Under the pieces are notes generated by a model, which had not been told where the DNA came from, did not search any database, and saw nothing but the letters and a program-made list of their open reading frames with translations. A program made the position numbers and the translations under genes. Of a DNA stretch of 61,312 nt, positions 35,565-43,364 are shown in pieces; the first letter of the stretch is position 1, and every line of letters begins with the position of its first letter. Source of the DNA: Burkholderiaceae bacterium 16. GTDB taxonomy: Bacteria; Pseudomonadota; Gammaproteobacteria; Burkholderiales; Burkholderiaceae. The DNA lies in NCBI GenBank assembly GCA_000955785.1, contig JYOD01000024.1, forward strand, positions 1 to 61,312. Direction: 5' to 3'.

Positions 35565-36779
35565 ATGACCTCGAACAGCACGACGCTCGCCGCCCCGGAT
35601 TCCGGGGAGCATCGGCAAGGCAGCATCAGCCGGCGCATCGTCGCCATCGTCTTCTTTAACTTCATTGCCTATCTCGCCGTCGGCCTGCCGCTGGCGGTGG
35701 TGCCCGGCTTCGTGCATGGCGACCTCGGCTATGGCACGGTCGTGGCCGGGCTGGCGGTCAGCATCCAGTACCTGGCGACGCTGCTCAGCCGGGCTTACGC
35801 GGGGACCCTGTGCGACCTGCAAGGCCCCAAGAAATCCGTCACCCTCGGGCTCATGCTATGCGCCGGCAGCGGCCTGCTGGCGGTGTTGTCCGCCCTGTTC
35901 GTGCAAACCGGCTGGCTCAGCCTGGCCTGGCTGTTCGCTGGCCGGCTGGTGCTCGGCGCGGGCGAGAGCCTGGTCACCACCGGCACCATTGCCTGGGGCA
36001 TCGGCGACGTGGGATCCCGCCACACCGGCAAGGTGATCTCGTGGAACGGCATGACGACCTACGGCGCGCTGGCACTGGGCGCACCGGTTGGCGTGCTGCT
36101 CGACGCCCGCTGGGGCCTTGCCTCGCTGGGCATCGTCACCACCATCATGGCCGCCGGCGCGTTCGCGCTGGCGCGCCGCAAGGCAGCCGTGCCTACGGTG
36201 AAAGGCGCGCGCATGCCGTTTCGCACCGTGTTCCGCCACATGACGCCCTTCGGCCTGTGCCTGGCGCTGGGCTCGGTGGGCTTCGGCGCCATCACGGCCT
36301 TTGTCACGCTGTACTACGCCAGCCACGGCTGGGACCATGCCGCGCTGGCACTGACCAGCCTGGGTGTGAGCTTCATCCTGGCGCGCCTGCTGCTGGCCGA
36401 CAGCATCGGCCGCTTTGGCGGCTATCCGGTGGCGCTGTGCTCCTTTGCGGTGGAAGCCGCCGGGCTGGCGCTGATCTGGCTGGCGCAGGGGCCTGCCCAG
36501 GCGCTGGCGGGCGCGGCGGTCACCGGTTTTGGCTTTGCCCTGGTGTTCCCTTCGCTGGGCATGGAGGCGGTCAAGCTGGTGCCCCCGAGCAACCGCGGCT
36601 CGGCGCTCGGCGCCTATGCGCTCTTTCTTGATCTTTCGCTGGGGCTGACCGGCCCGGTGGCGGGGGTGATTGTTAGCCATGCGGGCTATGGCTCGGTGTT
36701 CCTGTGCTCGGCCGTGGCGGCACTGGCCGGGCTGGGCTTGAGCCAGGTGCTGGCGGCACGGGCACGGCTGACGGCCTGA
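35565..36779 (+). CDS. MFS transporter (YhhS/arabinose-efflux-like)
   Basis: The 404-residue membrane protein has 12 predicted helices. After the basic N-terminus, FFNFIAYLAVGLPLAVVPGFV is helix 1, GYGTVVAGLAVSIQYLATLLSR helix 2, and GTLCDLQGPKKSVTLGLML is the MFS loop 2-3 motif. GRLVLGAGESLVTTGTIAW matches the exporter group that includes YhhS and YfcJ. The start MTSNSTT at 35565 is preferred over an upstream in-frame ATG. The substrate is unknown. Confidence 0.9.
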   Translation: MTSNSTTLAAPDSGEHRQGSISRRIVAIVFFNFIAYLAVGLPLAVVPGFVHGDLGYGTVVAGLAVSIQYLATLLSRAYAGTLCDLQGPKKSVTLGLMLCAGSGLLAVLSALFVQTGWLSLAWLFAGRLVLGAGESLVTTGTIAWGIGDVGSRHTGKVISWNGMTTYGALALGAPVGVLLDARWGLASLGIVTTIMAAGAFALARRKAAVPTVKGARMPFRTVFRHMTPFGLCLALGSVGFGAITAFVTLYYASHGWDHAALALTSLGVSFILARLLLADSIGRFGGYPVALCSFAVEAAGLALIWLAQGPAQALAGAAVTGFGFALVFPSLGMEAVKLVPPSNRGSALGAYALFLDLSLGLTGPVAGVIVSHAGYGSVFLCSAVAALAGLGLSQVLAARARLTA

Positions 36780-36992
36780 GGTGCGGGCGCGGATATGCCG
36801 GCCGAGTATGCCCCAGGCAGACGAACAGGCGTCGACGCGCGACAACTCCGCCTCGATCGCCTGGGTTCGTCCCACCGATATTTTTTAAAGTACGTTCCAA
36901 TGTTTTTTCGTACTTGTCCGATTGAAATTCGGACATTTAACATTCTTTCACCCATCAACCTCCGTCAATCGCGTGTAATGGGCGATTTTCGC

Positions 36993-37021
36993 TTGACCCG
37001 TTCAATTCGCGCCGCTACAGT
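36993..37021 (+). promoter_or_regulatory. Sigma-70-type promoter before mgtC
   Basis: TTGACC (36993-36998), a spacer of exactly 17 bp and TACAGT (37016-37021) make a good promoter. Transcription from about 37028 would give a leader of roughly 270 nt before mgtC at 37302. It lies in an AT-rich stretch with inverted repeats: AAGTACG/CGTACTT near 36890-36915 and TGTCCGA/TCGGACA just after. Confidence 0.55.
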
Positions 37022-37110
37022 ACGCGGGTTATTAATTCCAGGGCTTACCCAGTGAGCACTTGTTCCGACGACAGTAGTCGATCCAGGATCGGCACCTCCG
37101 CCTGACCGGA

Positions 37111-37151
37111 GCACGGTACCCTCAGCGACCGTGCCCCGCTTGCGGCACGGT
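37111..37151 (+). promoter_or_regulatory. Mutually exclusive hairpins in the mgtC leader
   Basis: Segment A GCACGGT (37111-37117) can pair with B ACCGTGC (37128-37134). B (37128-37135, ACCGTGCC) can instead pair perfectly over 8 bp with C GGCACGGT (37144-37151). A and C are near copies, so only one hairpin can form at a time. That is the layout of attenuators and metabolite- or Mg-sensing leaders. The position is 150-190 nt before the mgtC start, inside the predicted leader. Confidence 0.45.
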
Positions 37152-37301
37152 GCTATCGAGGCCGGACGTCCTGTCCCGCCTCTCTCCTTGAATACGGCTT
37201 CACTCTTCTGACCGCGCATGCGTTGCAGCTTGCCGCTGCCCGCGTTTGCCCGTGTCATTGACAAGACTCACCGGATCTTCCTGATTGTTACGGGAGTTCT
37301 T

Positions 37302-38145
37302 ATGGTGTGGCACGAATTCGCCCTGCGCTTGCTTGAAGCGCTCGCGCTGGGCGCCTGTATCGGTACCGAACGGCAGTTGCGCCAGCGCATGGCGGGGCTG
37401 CGCACCAACGCGCTGGTAGCCGCCGGCGCGGCCTTGTTCGTATCGGTTTCCGCCTTTACCTTCGATCCGCAAGGCCATGCGCGCATTGCCGCGCAGGTCG
37501 TTTCCGGCATCGGCTTTCTCGGTGCCGGCGTGATCATGCGCGACGGCCTGAACGTGCGTGGCCTGAATACCGCCGCCACGCTGTGGTGCTCCGCCGCCGT
37601 GGGCGTGCTCGCCGGCCTTGGCCACGCCGCGGAAGCCGCAATCGGCACCGCCTGCATCCTGTGCGCCAATTTCGGCCTGCGCATGCTTGGCCAGCGCATC
37701 AACCGCGGCGGCACGTCCATCACCCCCGAAGTGGAGATGGTCTACCGCATCACCACGGTCTGCACCGCGCAGGAAGAAATCCGTGTGCGCGGCTTACTGC
37801 TGCATACGCTGACGGAAATGCCCGCGCTGTGCCGTCAGCGACTGCGGCCAGTACCCGCTCAACGAGCGGCAATTCCCGCTCGGCCTGCCACCGTGCAAGT
37901 CCATGCTGAGCTTCGAGGTACGCATGCCGCAGCAGCGGGCCGCGCAACTCCTGGTTGCGCTGGAACGCGCGTTGGCACCGGTTCCCATCGTGCTGCTGCG
38001 CCTGGAGGTGATGGGCGGCCATGCCAAGGCGGCCCACACGGGACGCTTCCGGCGCGGGGCCGGGCTGGTTGCCGGAGCGGCGGCTTTGCCAGCCGCGGCC
38101 ACGCCGGCGGCGGAACGCCAGAAAGCGGAGCCCGTGGCGGGATGA
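37302..38145 (+). pseudogene. mgtC: MgtC/SapB family membrane protein, apparent frameshift in the C-terminal part
   Basis: The N-terminal part (residues 1-150) is a clear MgtC: ALGACIGTERQLRQRMAGLR, VVSGIGFLGAGVIMRDGLNV and RGLNTAATLWCSAAVGVLAG. It is a membrane protein linked to Mg2+ limitation and virulence. After about residue 177 (LTEMPAL) the reading frame turns into Arg/Pro-rich sequence. The neighbouring frame instead gives a coherent end (AVSDCGQYPLNERQFPLG, LSFEVRMPQQRAAQLLVAL) up to a stop at 38143-38145. One extra base near 37830 explains this. It may be a real mutation or a sequencing error. Otherwise the frame runs on into the next gene. Confidence 0.75.
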
Positions 38146-38219
38146 AACCCGGCCCGTCCCGCGCGTGGCTGCGCGCGATGGGTCATCTCCATAAGCGCCT
38201 TTTGCATCATAAAACTAGC

Positions 38220-38248
38220 TTGACACGCCTAGACGCGGCTCCTACCAT
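38220..38248 (+). promoter_or_regulatory. Promoter of the RHH/coiled-coil module
   Basis: TTGACA (38220-38225), a 17-bp spacer and TACCAT (38243-38248) form a strong sigma-70-type promoter. The -10 overlaps the first of two CATGTACAT repeats, as expected where the gene product represses its own promoter. Confidence 0.6.
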
Positions 38249-38271
38249 GTACATACCATGTGCATGTACAT
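38246..38271. promoter_or_regulatory. Twin CATGTACAT operator
   Basis: CATGTACAT occurs at 38246-38254 and again at 38263-38271, with centres 17 bp apart; each ATGTACAT is itself a perfect palindrome. Two self-palindromic boxes over the -10 and start region fit ribbon-helix-helix dimers of the protein encoded 12 bp downstream. Confidence 0.6.
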
Positions 38272-38282
38272 TGGAGTCCGGA

Positions 38283-38558
38283 ATGGCCACTGCAACTGAA
38301 CGGATTGTCGTACAGGTTACGGCGAGCCAGAAGCGCGCAATCGCAAATACCGCCAAGCGGCTCGGCCTCAACGTGAGTGAGCTGATGCGGCAAGCCGCAC
38401 AAGGCTTTACGCCCGCGAACGATGAGGAAGACATCAACGCCCTGCTTGAGCGCGTCAACATTTCCACCAAGGAGGCGAATGAAGCGCTGGACGATGCATT
38501 GTCATTCGTCGCTGAGTCCAACAAGCGTATCGCCGCGATGTCGAAAGGGAAGGCGTAA
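38283..38558 (+). CDS. Ribbon-helix-helix (CopG-like) protein, possible antitoxin or repressor
   Basis: The 91-residue protein has an N-terminal RHH core: ERIVVQVTASQKRAIANTAK is the strand-helix and RLGLNVSELMRQAAQGF the second helix (residues 5-42). A charged helical tail follows (EEDINALLERVNISTKEANEALDDALSFVAESNKR). Such proteins bind short palindromes as dimers; the twin CATGTACAT site lies just upstream. Its stop overlaps the start of the next gene (TAATG), so the two are translated together. It could be the antitoxin-like half of a two-gene module; the partner is not a known toxin. Confidence 0.8.
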   Translation: MATATERIVVQVTASQKRAIANTAKRLGLNVSELMRQAAQGFTPANDEEDINALLERVNISTKEANEALDDALSFVAESNKRIAAMSKGKA

Positions 38559-38749
38559 TGGGTGTGACAGACAAAGTGTGGGACGCGCTCACGACCGTCA
38601 TCAAGATGAACGACAAGGTTGTCTCGCTGGCCGGCACGGTGAAGGAGCAGCAGGCAAGGATCGAGGGGCTGACAGAGCGCGTCATCAGGCTCGAAGCGAC
38701 GCTTGACCTTCTGCTGCGCGCCAATGATGTGAAGAAGATCAAGGGCTAG
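38558..38749 (+). CDS. Small coiled-coil protein, partner of the RHH protein
   Basis: This 63-residue protein is one long amphipathic helix (MNDKVVSLAGTVKEQQARIE, then GLTERVIRLEATLDLLLRAN) with regular heptads, so a coiled coil is likely. It has no membrane helix or enzyme motif. It starts within the stop of the RHH gene. It does not match a toxin family I know. It might bind the helical tail of the RHH protein. Confidence 0.75.
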   Translation: MGVTDKVWDALTTVIKMNDKVVSLAGTVKEQQARIEGLTERVIRLEATLDLLLRANDVKKIKG

Positions 38750-38759
38750 AAAATATCCG

Positions 38760-39212
38760 GTGCGCGAACGCGTGGCGATTGCCACCGCCCTTGGCCTGAC
38801 CCTGCTTGTCTCGGTACTGGACCTGCCCCATGTCTGGTGGATCGGCGACTACTACTGGGACTCCTCGCTCACCCGCTACGTGTCGCTGATATTCAGCCTG
38901 ACGATGGGTTGGCTGCTGGTCGACCGCTACGATGCCCGCCAGCACGCGCTGGTCATCGAGATCCACGACAATGGGCGCGGCTTCGCGCCGGAGGCGGCCA
39001 CGCCTGGGAAGGGGCTGGGCAATATGCGCCGGCGTGCCGAAACCATCGGGGCGATGCTGGATCTGCGCTCAGCGCCGGATGGCACTACCGTACGCCTGGT
39101 GTTCGCGCTGGCGCCGGCTGCCGAAAGCGGTAACGGCGAACCCTCCGTCGGACGGGGCCACGCGGCCGATCGCGCCGGGAACGGCGCAGGCGGCGCGACG
39201 GACCGCGCCTGA
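38760..39212 (+). pseudogene. Histidine-kinase remnant: membrane part fused to the ATPase end
   Basis: The 150-codon frame (GTG start) begins with membrane helices (VAIATALGLTLLVSVLDLPH; LIFSLTMGWLLVDRY). After DARQH it jumps straight into the end of an HATPase domain: LVIEIHDNGRGFAPE (G1/N-box region) and GKGLGNMRRRAETIGAMLDL (G2 box). The phospho-His dimerisation part and the N box proper, some 200 residues, are missing, so it cannot be an active kinase. An internal deletion of a sensor kinase gene is the simplest reading. It lies 10 bp after the coiled-coil gene. Confidence 0.8.
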
Positions 39213-39243
39213 TCAGTGCCGACCGGGGCGCGGACACCTCATA

Positions 39244-39429
39244 TCACACCTTGATGTCGATATTCTGGCCAAGGTGAGGAGGATTGCTGGCGGGGACGCC
39301 GACTTGCGGCACCGATTGCAGCAGGGCTGCCGCGCTCTGCCCTTGCATGTCGAGCGACTTGCGCAGCATCAGCAAGGCCACCGGATCGGTACCCACGCTG
39401 CTCGCAGAGCTAATGATAGAAGTGTCCAT
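39244..39429 (-). CDS. YjfB family motility-associated protein
   Basis: The 61-residue protein (MDTSIISSASSVGTDPVALL then MLRKSLDMQGQSAAALLQSV) ends with PASNPPHLGQNIDIKV, the hallmark of the YjfB family of putative motility proteins. It has no signal peptide. The start at 39429 is chosen over an upstream one because the family starts here. A strong sigma-28 promoter and a leader hairpin lie upstream. Its exact function is unknown. Confidence 0.85.
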   Translation of the reverse strand: MDTSIISSASSVGTDPVALLMLRKSLDMQGQSAAALLQSVPQVGVPASNPPHLGQNIDIKV

Positions 39430-39490
39430 GAACGGGTCTTCCTGATTGTGGTTAAGGTTTGGTTGAAGCTGAAAATGGCGTTGAAACCAG

Positions 39491-39510
39491 CAGGAAGGCA
39501 AACCTTCCTG
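39491..39510 (-). other. Perfect hairpin in the yjfB leader
   Basis: CAGGAAGG and CCTTCCTG form a perfect 8-bp stem with a 4-base loop at the very start of the predicted transcript (start near 39513). No T-run follows in the transcript direction. It could stabilise the mRNA end. Confidence 0.5.
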
Positions 39511-39519
39511 CATCTTGTG

Positions 39520-39546
39520 TTGTCGGCCTCCAGCCTGAAACCTTTA
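39520..39546 (-). promoter_or_regulatory. Sigma-28 (FliA) promoter of the yjfB-type gene
   Basis: On the minus strand TAAA, a spacer of exactly 15 bp and GCCGACAA match the flagellar consensus TAAA-N15-GCCGATAA at 11 of 12 positions. This ties the gene to the motility regulon with cheV. Confidence 0.8.
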
Positions 39547-39673
39547 GCGCGGCAGCCGGCCCGCTTGTCATCCGGAGCGTTTTTGATGAGCGGCCCGTCC
39601 GCCGTGGACGGAAACAACCGGAGAGCCCGCGCAGCGGCTGATTCCGGCGAAACCAGCCACCAGAACAAACATC

Positions 39674-40726
39674 ATGGGTCGGGCGGTAAGCATTGCGGGA
39701 AACATCGCTATTTCGTGTTTGGCTTTTGGCGCGCTTGGCATCTCCCTGGATTGCCTGGCGCTGGATTCAGCCGGACTTTATGAACGGGAATCGCCAAGCA
39801 TCTGGGTGGTTTCCGTCTACGACGCGCAAGGCGCGCGCTTCGGCATGGGCAGCTCGGTCGTGATCGGGCCCGAGGAACTGGTCACCAACTGCCATGTGCT
39901 CAAGGGCGGCAGGTCCGTCAGCATACGGCGCGAGAAGATCACGCATGCCGCCAGCCTGTTGCATGCCGATGCCGAGCGGGATCTCTGTATCCTGCGTGCC
40001 AAGGGCCTGACCGCCCCGGCCGTGAAGATCGCGCCGTTGTCCGCGCTCAAGGTCGGGCAGAAGGTCTATGCCATCGGCGCGCCGCGCGGCTATGAACTGA
40101 CGCTCAGCGATGGCCTGCTCTCCTCCCTGAACAAGGATGAACGAGACCGCATCGTCCGCCTCCAGACCACCGCGCCGATCTCGCCCGGCTCCAGCGGCGG
40201 CGGGCTGTTCAATGCGGACGGCCAACTCGTCGGCATCACCTACCTGATGCGGACCGACGCGCAAAATCTCAACTTCGCCATTCCCGCGCAGTGGATCGCC
40301 GAGGTGCCGGCGCGTTCCGCACAGGCGCAGCAGTCCTACCGGAATGAGATGGTTGCGATGGCTGTCCCAGCGACCACGGCGGCGTCCCCGCCGCGCCCCG
40401 CCGCCGGCCCGCAGGGCAAGCAACTGACCGGAGCCGAGCTGGCGAGCCACTTTACGCACCTTGGCCGGGTCGACGTCATCGCGCCCTCCGGCGTGACGCT
40501 CCGGATGCAAGTCCGGGAAAGCGGCAGCCTCGATGTCACCAATGCCGTCAGCCGAAGCTCGTCGCCGGGCCGTTATCGCGTCGACACGCAGGCAAACCAG
40601 GTCTGCCTGGACCTGGCCAACCCGAAGTTCAGCGCAATGCAGGCGTGCTATGGCGTGACCGAGGCCAGCGGGCGCTTCGTCATGCGCTCCGCTTCAAGCC
40701 CCTTTTACTTCTCATACACGAAGTAG
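39674..40726 (+). CDS. Exported trypsin-like serine protease (S1C/HtrA-like, no PDZ)
   Basis: The 350-residue protein has an N-terminal signal or anchor (AISCLAFGALGISLDCLA, residues 11-28). The triad of a chymotrypsin-fold protease is visible: His in ELVTNCHVLKGG, Asp in DAERDLCILRA, Ser in SPGSSGGGLFN with the preceding YAIGAPRGYELTLSDGLLS. The C-terminal 120 residues are not a PDZ domain; a Pro/Ala linker is followed by an unrecognised beta-rich part (HLGRVDVIAPSGVTLRMQV). It is probably periplasmic. It stands alone between the yjfB and serA genes. Confidence 0.9.
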   Translation: MGRAVSIAGNIAISCLAFGALGISLDCLALDSAGLYERESPSIWVVSVYDAQGARFGMGSSVVIGPEELVTNCHVLKGGRSVSIRREKITHAASLLHADAERDLCILRAKGLTAPAVKIAPLSALKVGQKVYAIGAPRGYELTLSDGLLSSLNKDERDRIVRLQTTAPISPGSSGGGLFNADGQLVGITYLMRTDAQNLNFAIPAQWIAEVPARSAQAQQSYRNEMVAMAVPATTAASPPRPAAGPQGKQLTGAELASHFTHLGRVDVIAPSGVTLRMQVRESGSLDVTNAVSRSSSPGRYRVDTQANQVCLDLANPKFSAMQACYGVTEASGRFVMRSASSPFYFSYTK

Positions 40727-40959
40727 CAAGCGGGCGTGCGCCACGCCGGCTGCCGCCGGATTTGCCATTGGCGGCAATGTGGGTGTTCGGCTGGCTTGCG
40801 CTGCCTGCGTTACCATGTCGGCGTACGTTTCGCATTGCGCATGCCTGCGCGTGGCCCCTTGCGCAGGTTTTCCACCCGGAGCCGCCGCGGCACGGGCTTG
40901 CGCATCACCGCACCCTCGCTGCACCCACGCCGCGCCATCGCCGTCATCACCCAATCGCC

Positions 40960-42171
40960 ATGACCTCCGCACTACTGCTTGAAAACATCCATGACACCGC
41001 CGTCGAGCGCTTCAAGGAAGCACAAGTCACCGTGGAACGCCGCACCGGCGCGCTCGCCGGCGACGAACTCCATCGCGCACCCGAAGGCCACCAGATCCTG
41101 GGCATCCGCTCGGCCACGCACCTGGGCGCCGCTGAAATCGAGGCCGCCAGGCACCTCATCGCGATCGGCTGCTTCTGCATCGGCACCTCGCAGGTAGACC
41201 TGGACGCCGCGGCCCGCGCCGGCATGCCGGTGTTCAACGCACCGTTCTCGAATACGCGCTCGGTGGCCGAACTGGTGATCGCCGAAGCAATCCTGCTGCT
41301 GCGCCGCGTTCCGGAGAAGAACACCCTGGCGCATGCCGGCAAGTGGGCAAAGGGCGCCACCGGATCGTTCGAGGCACGCGGCAAGACCATCGCCATCATC
41401 GGCTACGGCAATATCGGCTCGCAGGTGGGCGTGCTGGCCGAAGCCATGGGCATGCGCGTGGTGTACTACGATGTGCAGGCCAGGCTGTCGCTCGGTTCGG
41501 CGCGCGCGGCGCGCTCGCTGGCGGATGCGGTGTCGCATGCCGACATCGTGACGCTGCATGTGCCGGCCACCGCGCAGACCAGAAAGATGATCGATGCGGA
41601 GGTGCTCGGCCAGTTCCGGCGTGGCGCCATCCTGATCAATGCCTCGCGCGGCACGGTGGTGGACATCGACGCGCTGCGCGCGGCGTGCGACGCGAACCAC
41701 ATCGCCGGCCTCGCGATCGACGTGTTCCCCGAGGAGCCCAAGACCAACGCGGACCGCTTCACCAGCCCGCTGCAAGGCGTGCCCAACGCGATCCTGACGC
41801 CGCATATCGGCGGCAGCACCGAAGAGGCGCAGGAAAATATCGGCACCGAAGTCGCCACCAAGCTGATCGCCTTCCTGCGGACCGGCGACACCATCGGCGC
41901 GGTGAATTTCCCCGAGGTCAGCCCCGGCCCGCTGACGTCGCCGGCACGGCTGCTCAACGTGCACGGCAATGCGCCGGGCGCGCTCGCCGCGCTCAACACG
42001 CTGCTGGCGCGCGACGGGGTCAACATCGTGGCGCAGCATCTGCAAACCAGTGGGCAGATGGGCTATGTAGTGACCGATCTGGACAAGGCCCCGTCGCCGG
42101 AACTGATTGCCGCGCTGGACGCGGAACCGGCGTTTATCCGCTGCCGCACCCTGCTCAACCCACAGGCCTGA
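40960..42171 (+). CDS. serA: D-3-phosphoglycerate dehydrogenase
   Basis: This 403-residue 2-hydroxyacid dehydrogenase has the NAD loop GYGNIGSQVGVLAEAMGM near 145-162, the catalytic Arg in NASRGTVVDIDAL, the Glu in DVFPEEP and the His in LTPHIGGSTEEAQENIG near 283-299. A C-terminal ACT domain (residues 330-403) allows serine feedback. It makes 3-phosphohydroxypyruvate for serine synthesis. The start MTSALLLENIHD at 40960 is standard; the earlier in-frame start overlaps the protease gene and is rejected. Confidence 0.95.
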   Translation: MTSALLLENIHDTAVERFKEAQVTVERRTGALAGDELHRAPEGHQILGIRSATHLGAAEIEAARHLIAIGCFCIGTSQVDLDAAARAGMPVFNAPFSNTRSVAELVIAEAILLLRRVPEKNTLAHAGKWAKGATGSFEARGKTIAIIGYGNIGSQVGVLAEAMGMRVVYYDVQARLSLGSARAARSLADAVSHADIVTLHVPATAQTRKMIDAEVLGQFRRGAILINASRGTVVDIDALRAACDANHIAGLAIDVFPEEPKTNADRFTSPLQGVPNAILTPHIGGSTEEAQENIGTEVATKLIAFLRTGDTIGAVNFPEVSPGPLTSPARLLNVHGNAPGALAALNTLLARDGVNIVAQHLQTSGQMGYVVTDLDKAPSPELIAALDAEPAFIRCRTLLNPQA

Positions 42172-42175
42172 ACAA

Positions 42176-42200
42176 CGGCAGCGGCAACCCGCCGCTGCCG
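42176..42200. terminator. Perfect hairpin exactly between convergent stops
   Basis: CGGCAGCGG and CCGCTGCCG form a perfect 9-bp stem with a 7-base loop, filling the gap between the serA stop and the stop of the convergent H-NS-like gene. It probably works in both directions despite lacking T-runs. Confidence 0.6.
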
Positions 42201-42980
42201 TCAACTCACCCGGAAGTGCTCCACCGACTGGCCCGCGTTCACCGCGCGCAGCAGCCAGGCCGGCATGGGGCCTTCGCCATCCCAGACCTGTCCCTCGGCA
42301 TTGCGATAGCGGCGTGCAGGAGCGGCCGCAGGCGTCTGTGAGGCTGCCATGGAGGCTGCCATGGCCGGTGCCGGTGCCGGCACTGCGCGTGCCGATGCTG
42401 CCGGAGCAGATGCCGGAGCCGGCCCCGCAACTGGCGCCCGTTTCACGATTGCCCCCGCTTTCGACGCGGGCACGGACATCGTCACCCGCGCCGGCAACGG
42501 CAACGGCAGCGGCAACGGCAGCGGCAACGGCAACTGCACCGCTGCCGGGGCAGGCGCCGGCTCCGAAGCGGATACAGGCGGCGTCACAGAATCTGCCGCC
42601 GGCATCGCCACCGAAGTTGAATCGGGCGCGGGCACGGGCGTTGCGGCTGCGATAGCCGCCGGCGCGGCGGCCGCCTGCGTTTGTACTGGCGCGGTATCCC
42701 GGGCCGGCCCGCGTTTGTGGGCTGCCACTCTGCGCGATGGCTTCGGCGCTACCGCCGGCGGCGCCGTCACGGGGCCGGCAGGCAAGAGCGCCGGCGGCAA
42801 CACCGGTTCCGCCAGCACCGTGGCCAGCACGGGCGCGGCGGCCGGGGCCGGGGCCACCACCCTGTCGAAACAACCTGCCGCCTCAAGTTCGTCCATGGAG
42901 ATGCCGAGCCGCTCTATCTGGACGCGAATCCAGACAATGGCAGCGACTTTCCTGACGTCGGCGGGAACTGAAGAAGGCAT
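42201..42980 (-). CDS. H-NS-like DNA-binding protein with a long Ala/Pro linker
   Basis: The 259-residue protein starts with a short helical part (VRKVAAIVWIRVQIERLGIS, residues 8-27). About 190 residues of Ala/Pro-rich low-complexity sequence follow, then the H-NS C-terminal DNA-binding motif RYRNAEGQVWDGEGPMPAWL near 221-240. The linker holds a seven-fold Leu-Pro run coded by hexanucleotide repeats (42493-42534). Normal H-NS proteins are about 100 residues with a coiled-coil N-terminus; the missing oligomerisation region and giant linker are unusual. The start at 42980 avoids overlap with the intergenic region. Confidence 0.75.
   Translation of the reverse strand: MPSSVPADVRKVAAIVWIRVQIERLGISMDELEAAGCFDRVVAPAPAAAPVLATVLAEPVLPPALLPAGPVTAPPAVAPKPSRRVAAHKRGPARDTAPVQTQAAAAPAAIAAATPVPAPDSTSVAMPAADSVTPPVSASEPAPAPAAVQLPLPLPLPLPLPLPARVTMSVPASKAGAIVKRAPVAGPAPASAPAASARAVPAPAPAMAASMAASQTPAAAPARRYRNAEGQVWDGEGPMPAWLLRAVNAGQSVEHFRVS
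42493..42534. repeat. Seven hexanucleotide repeats (GGCAAC/GGCAGC)
   Basis: Seven 6-bp units run without interruption: five GGCAAC and two GGCAGC. Read on the minus strand they code Leu-Pro seven times in the linker of the H-NS-like protein. Unit gain or loss keeps the frame, so the repeat can change linker length without breaking the gene. Confidence 0.9.
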
Positions 42981-43251
42981 GGCGGAAGACACAATAAATG
43001 CGGGTAATAGGGGCGGGAAAATGGTCGAGGATGCGATGCTGGCCGCACACCGGTCATCCTGAAGCTCGCACATGATAGCCGAGCGCGGACTCCGGCCCCG
43101 CAACCCTCCAGATCAGCATACTTCCAACAGGCCAAAAGCCCCACTCCTGCCGCCCTCCCAGGCGCTGCAAACCGGCCTCCGGAGCGCCTCCGCCCGGTAT
43201 CGCATCCAACCCGGGCAATCCGTCGTCATATTGCAAAATCCACACAATTTA

Positions 43252-43270
43252 AATGCGAACGATTATCATA
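43252..43270. promoter_or_regulatory. Fur box before the DUF4198 operon
   Basis: AATGCGAACGATTATCATA matches the 19-bp Fur consensus AATGATAATNATTATCATT at 14 of the 18 defined positions. It lies 94 bp before the DUF4198 gene in the only AT-rich stretch of a 384-bp gap (42981-43364), which otherwise shows no gene. Iron repression of the operon is likely. Confidence 0.7.
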
Positions 43271-43364
43271 TGCGTCTTTCGCAAGGCGCTTTCCGGGTAT
43301 CCGGCCGGGCACCATGCGCAACTCGGCGCCGCCACGCACCGCCTCACCTTGAAAGGACGCATCA

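Noticed and set aside
37218..38558. A single 446-residue MgtC-RHH fusion protein
   Set aside because: The middle part is frameshifted non-coding sequence. The RHH gene has its own promoter, operator and ribosome site at 38283.
42493..42534. CRISPR-like array
   Set aside because: The repeat units are six bases without spacers and lie inside a coding region; it is a simple-sequence repeat.
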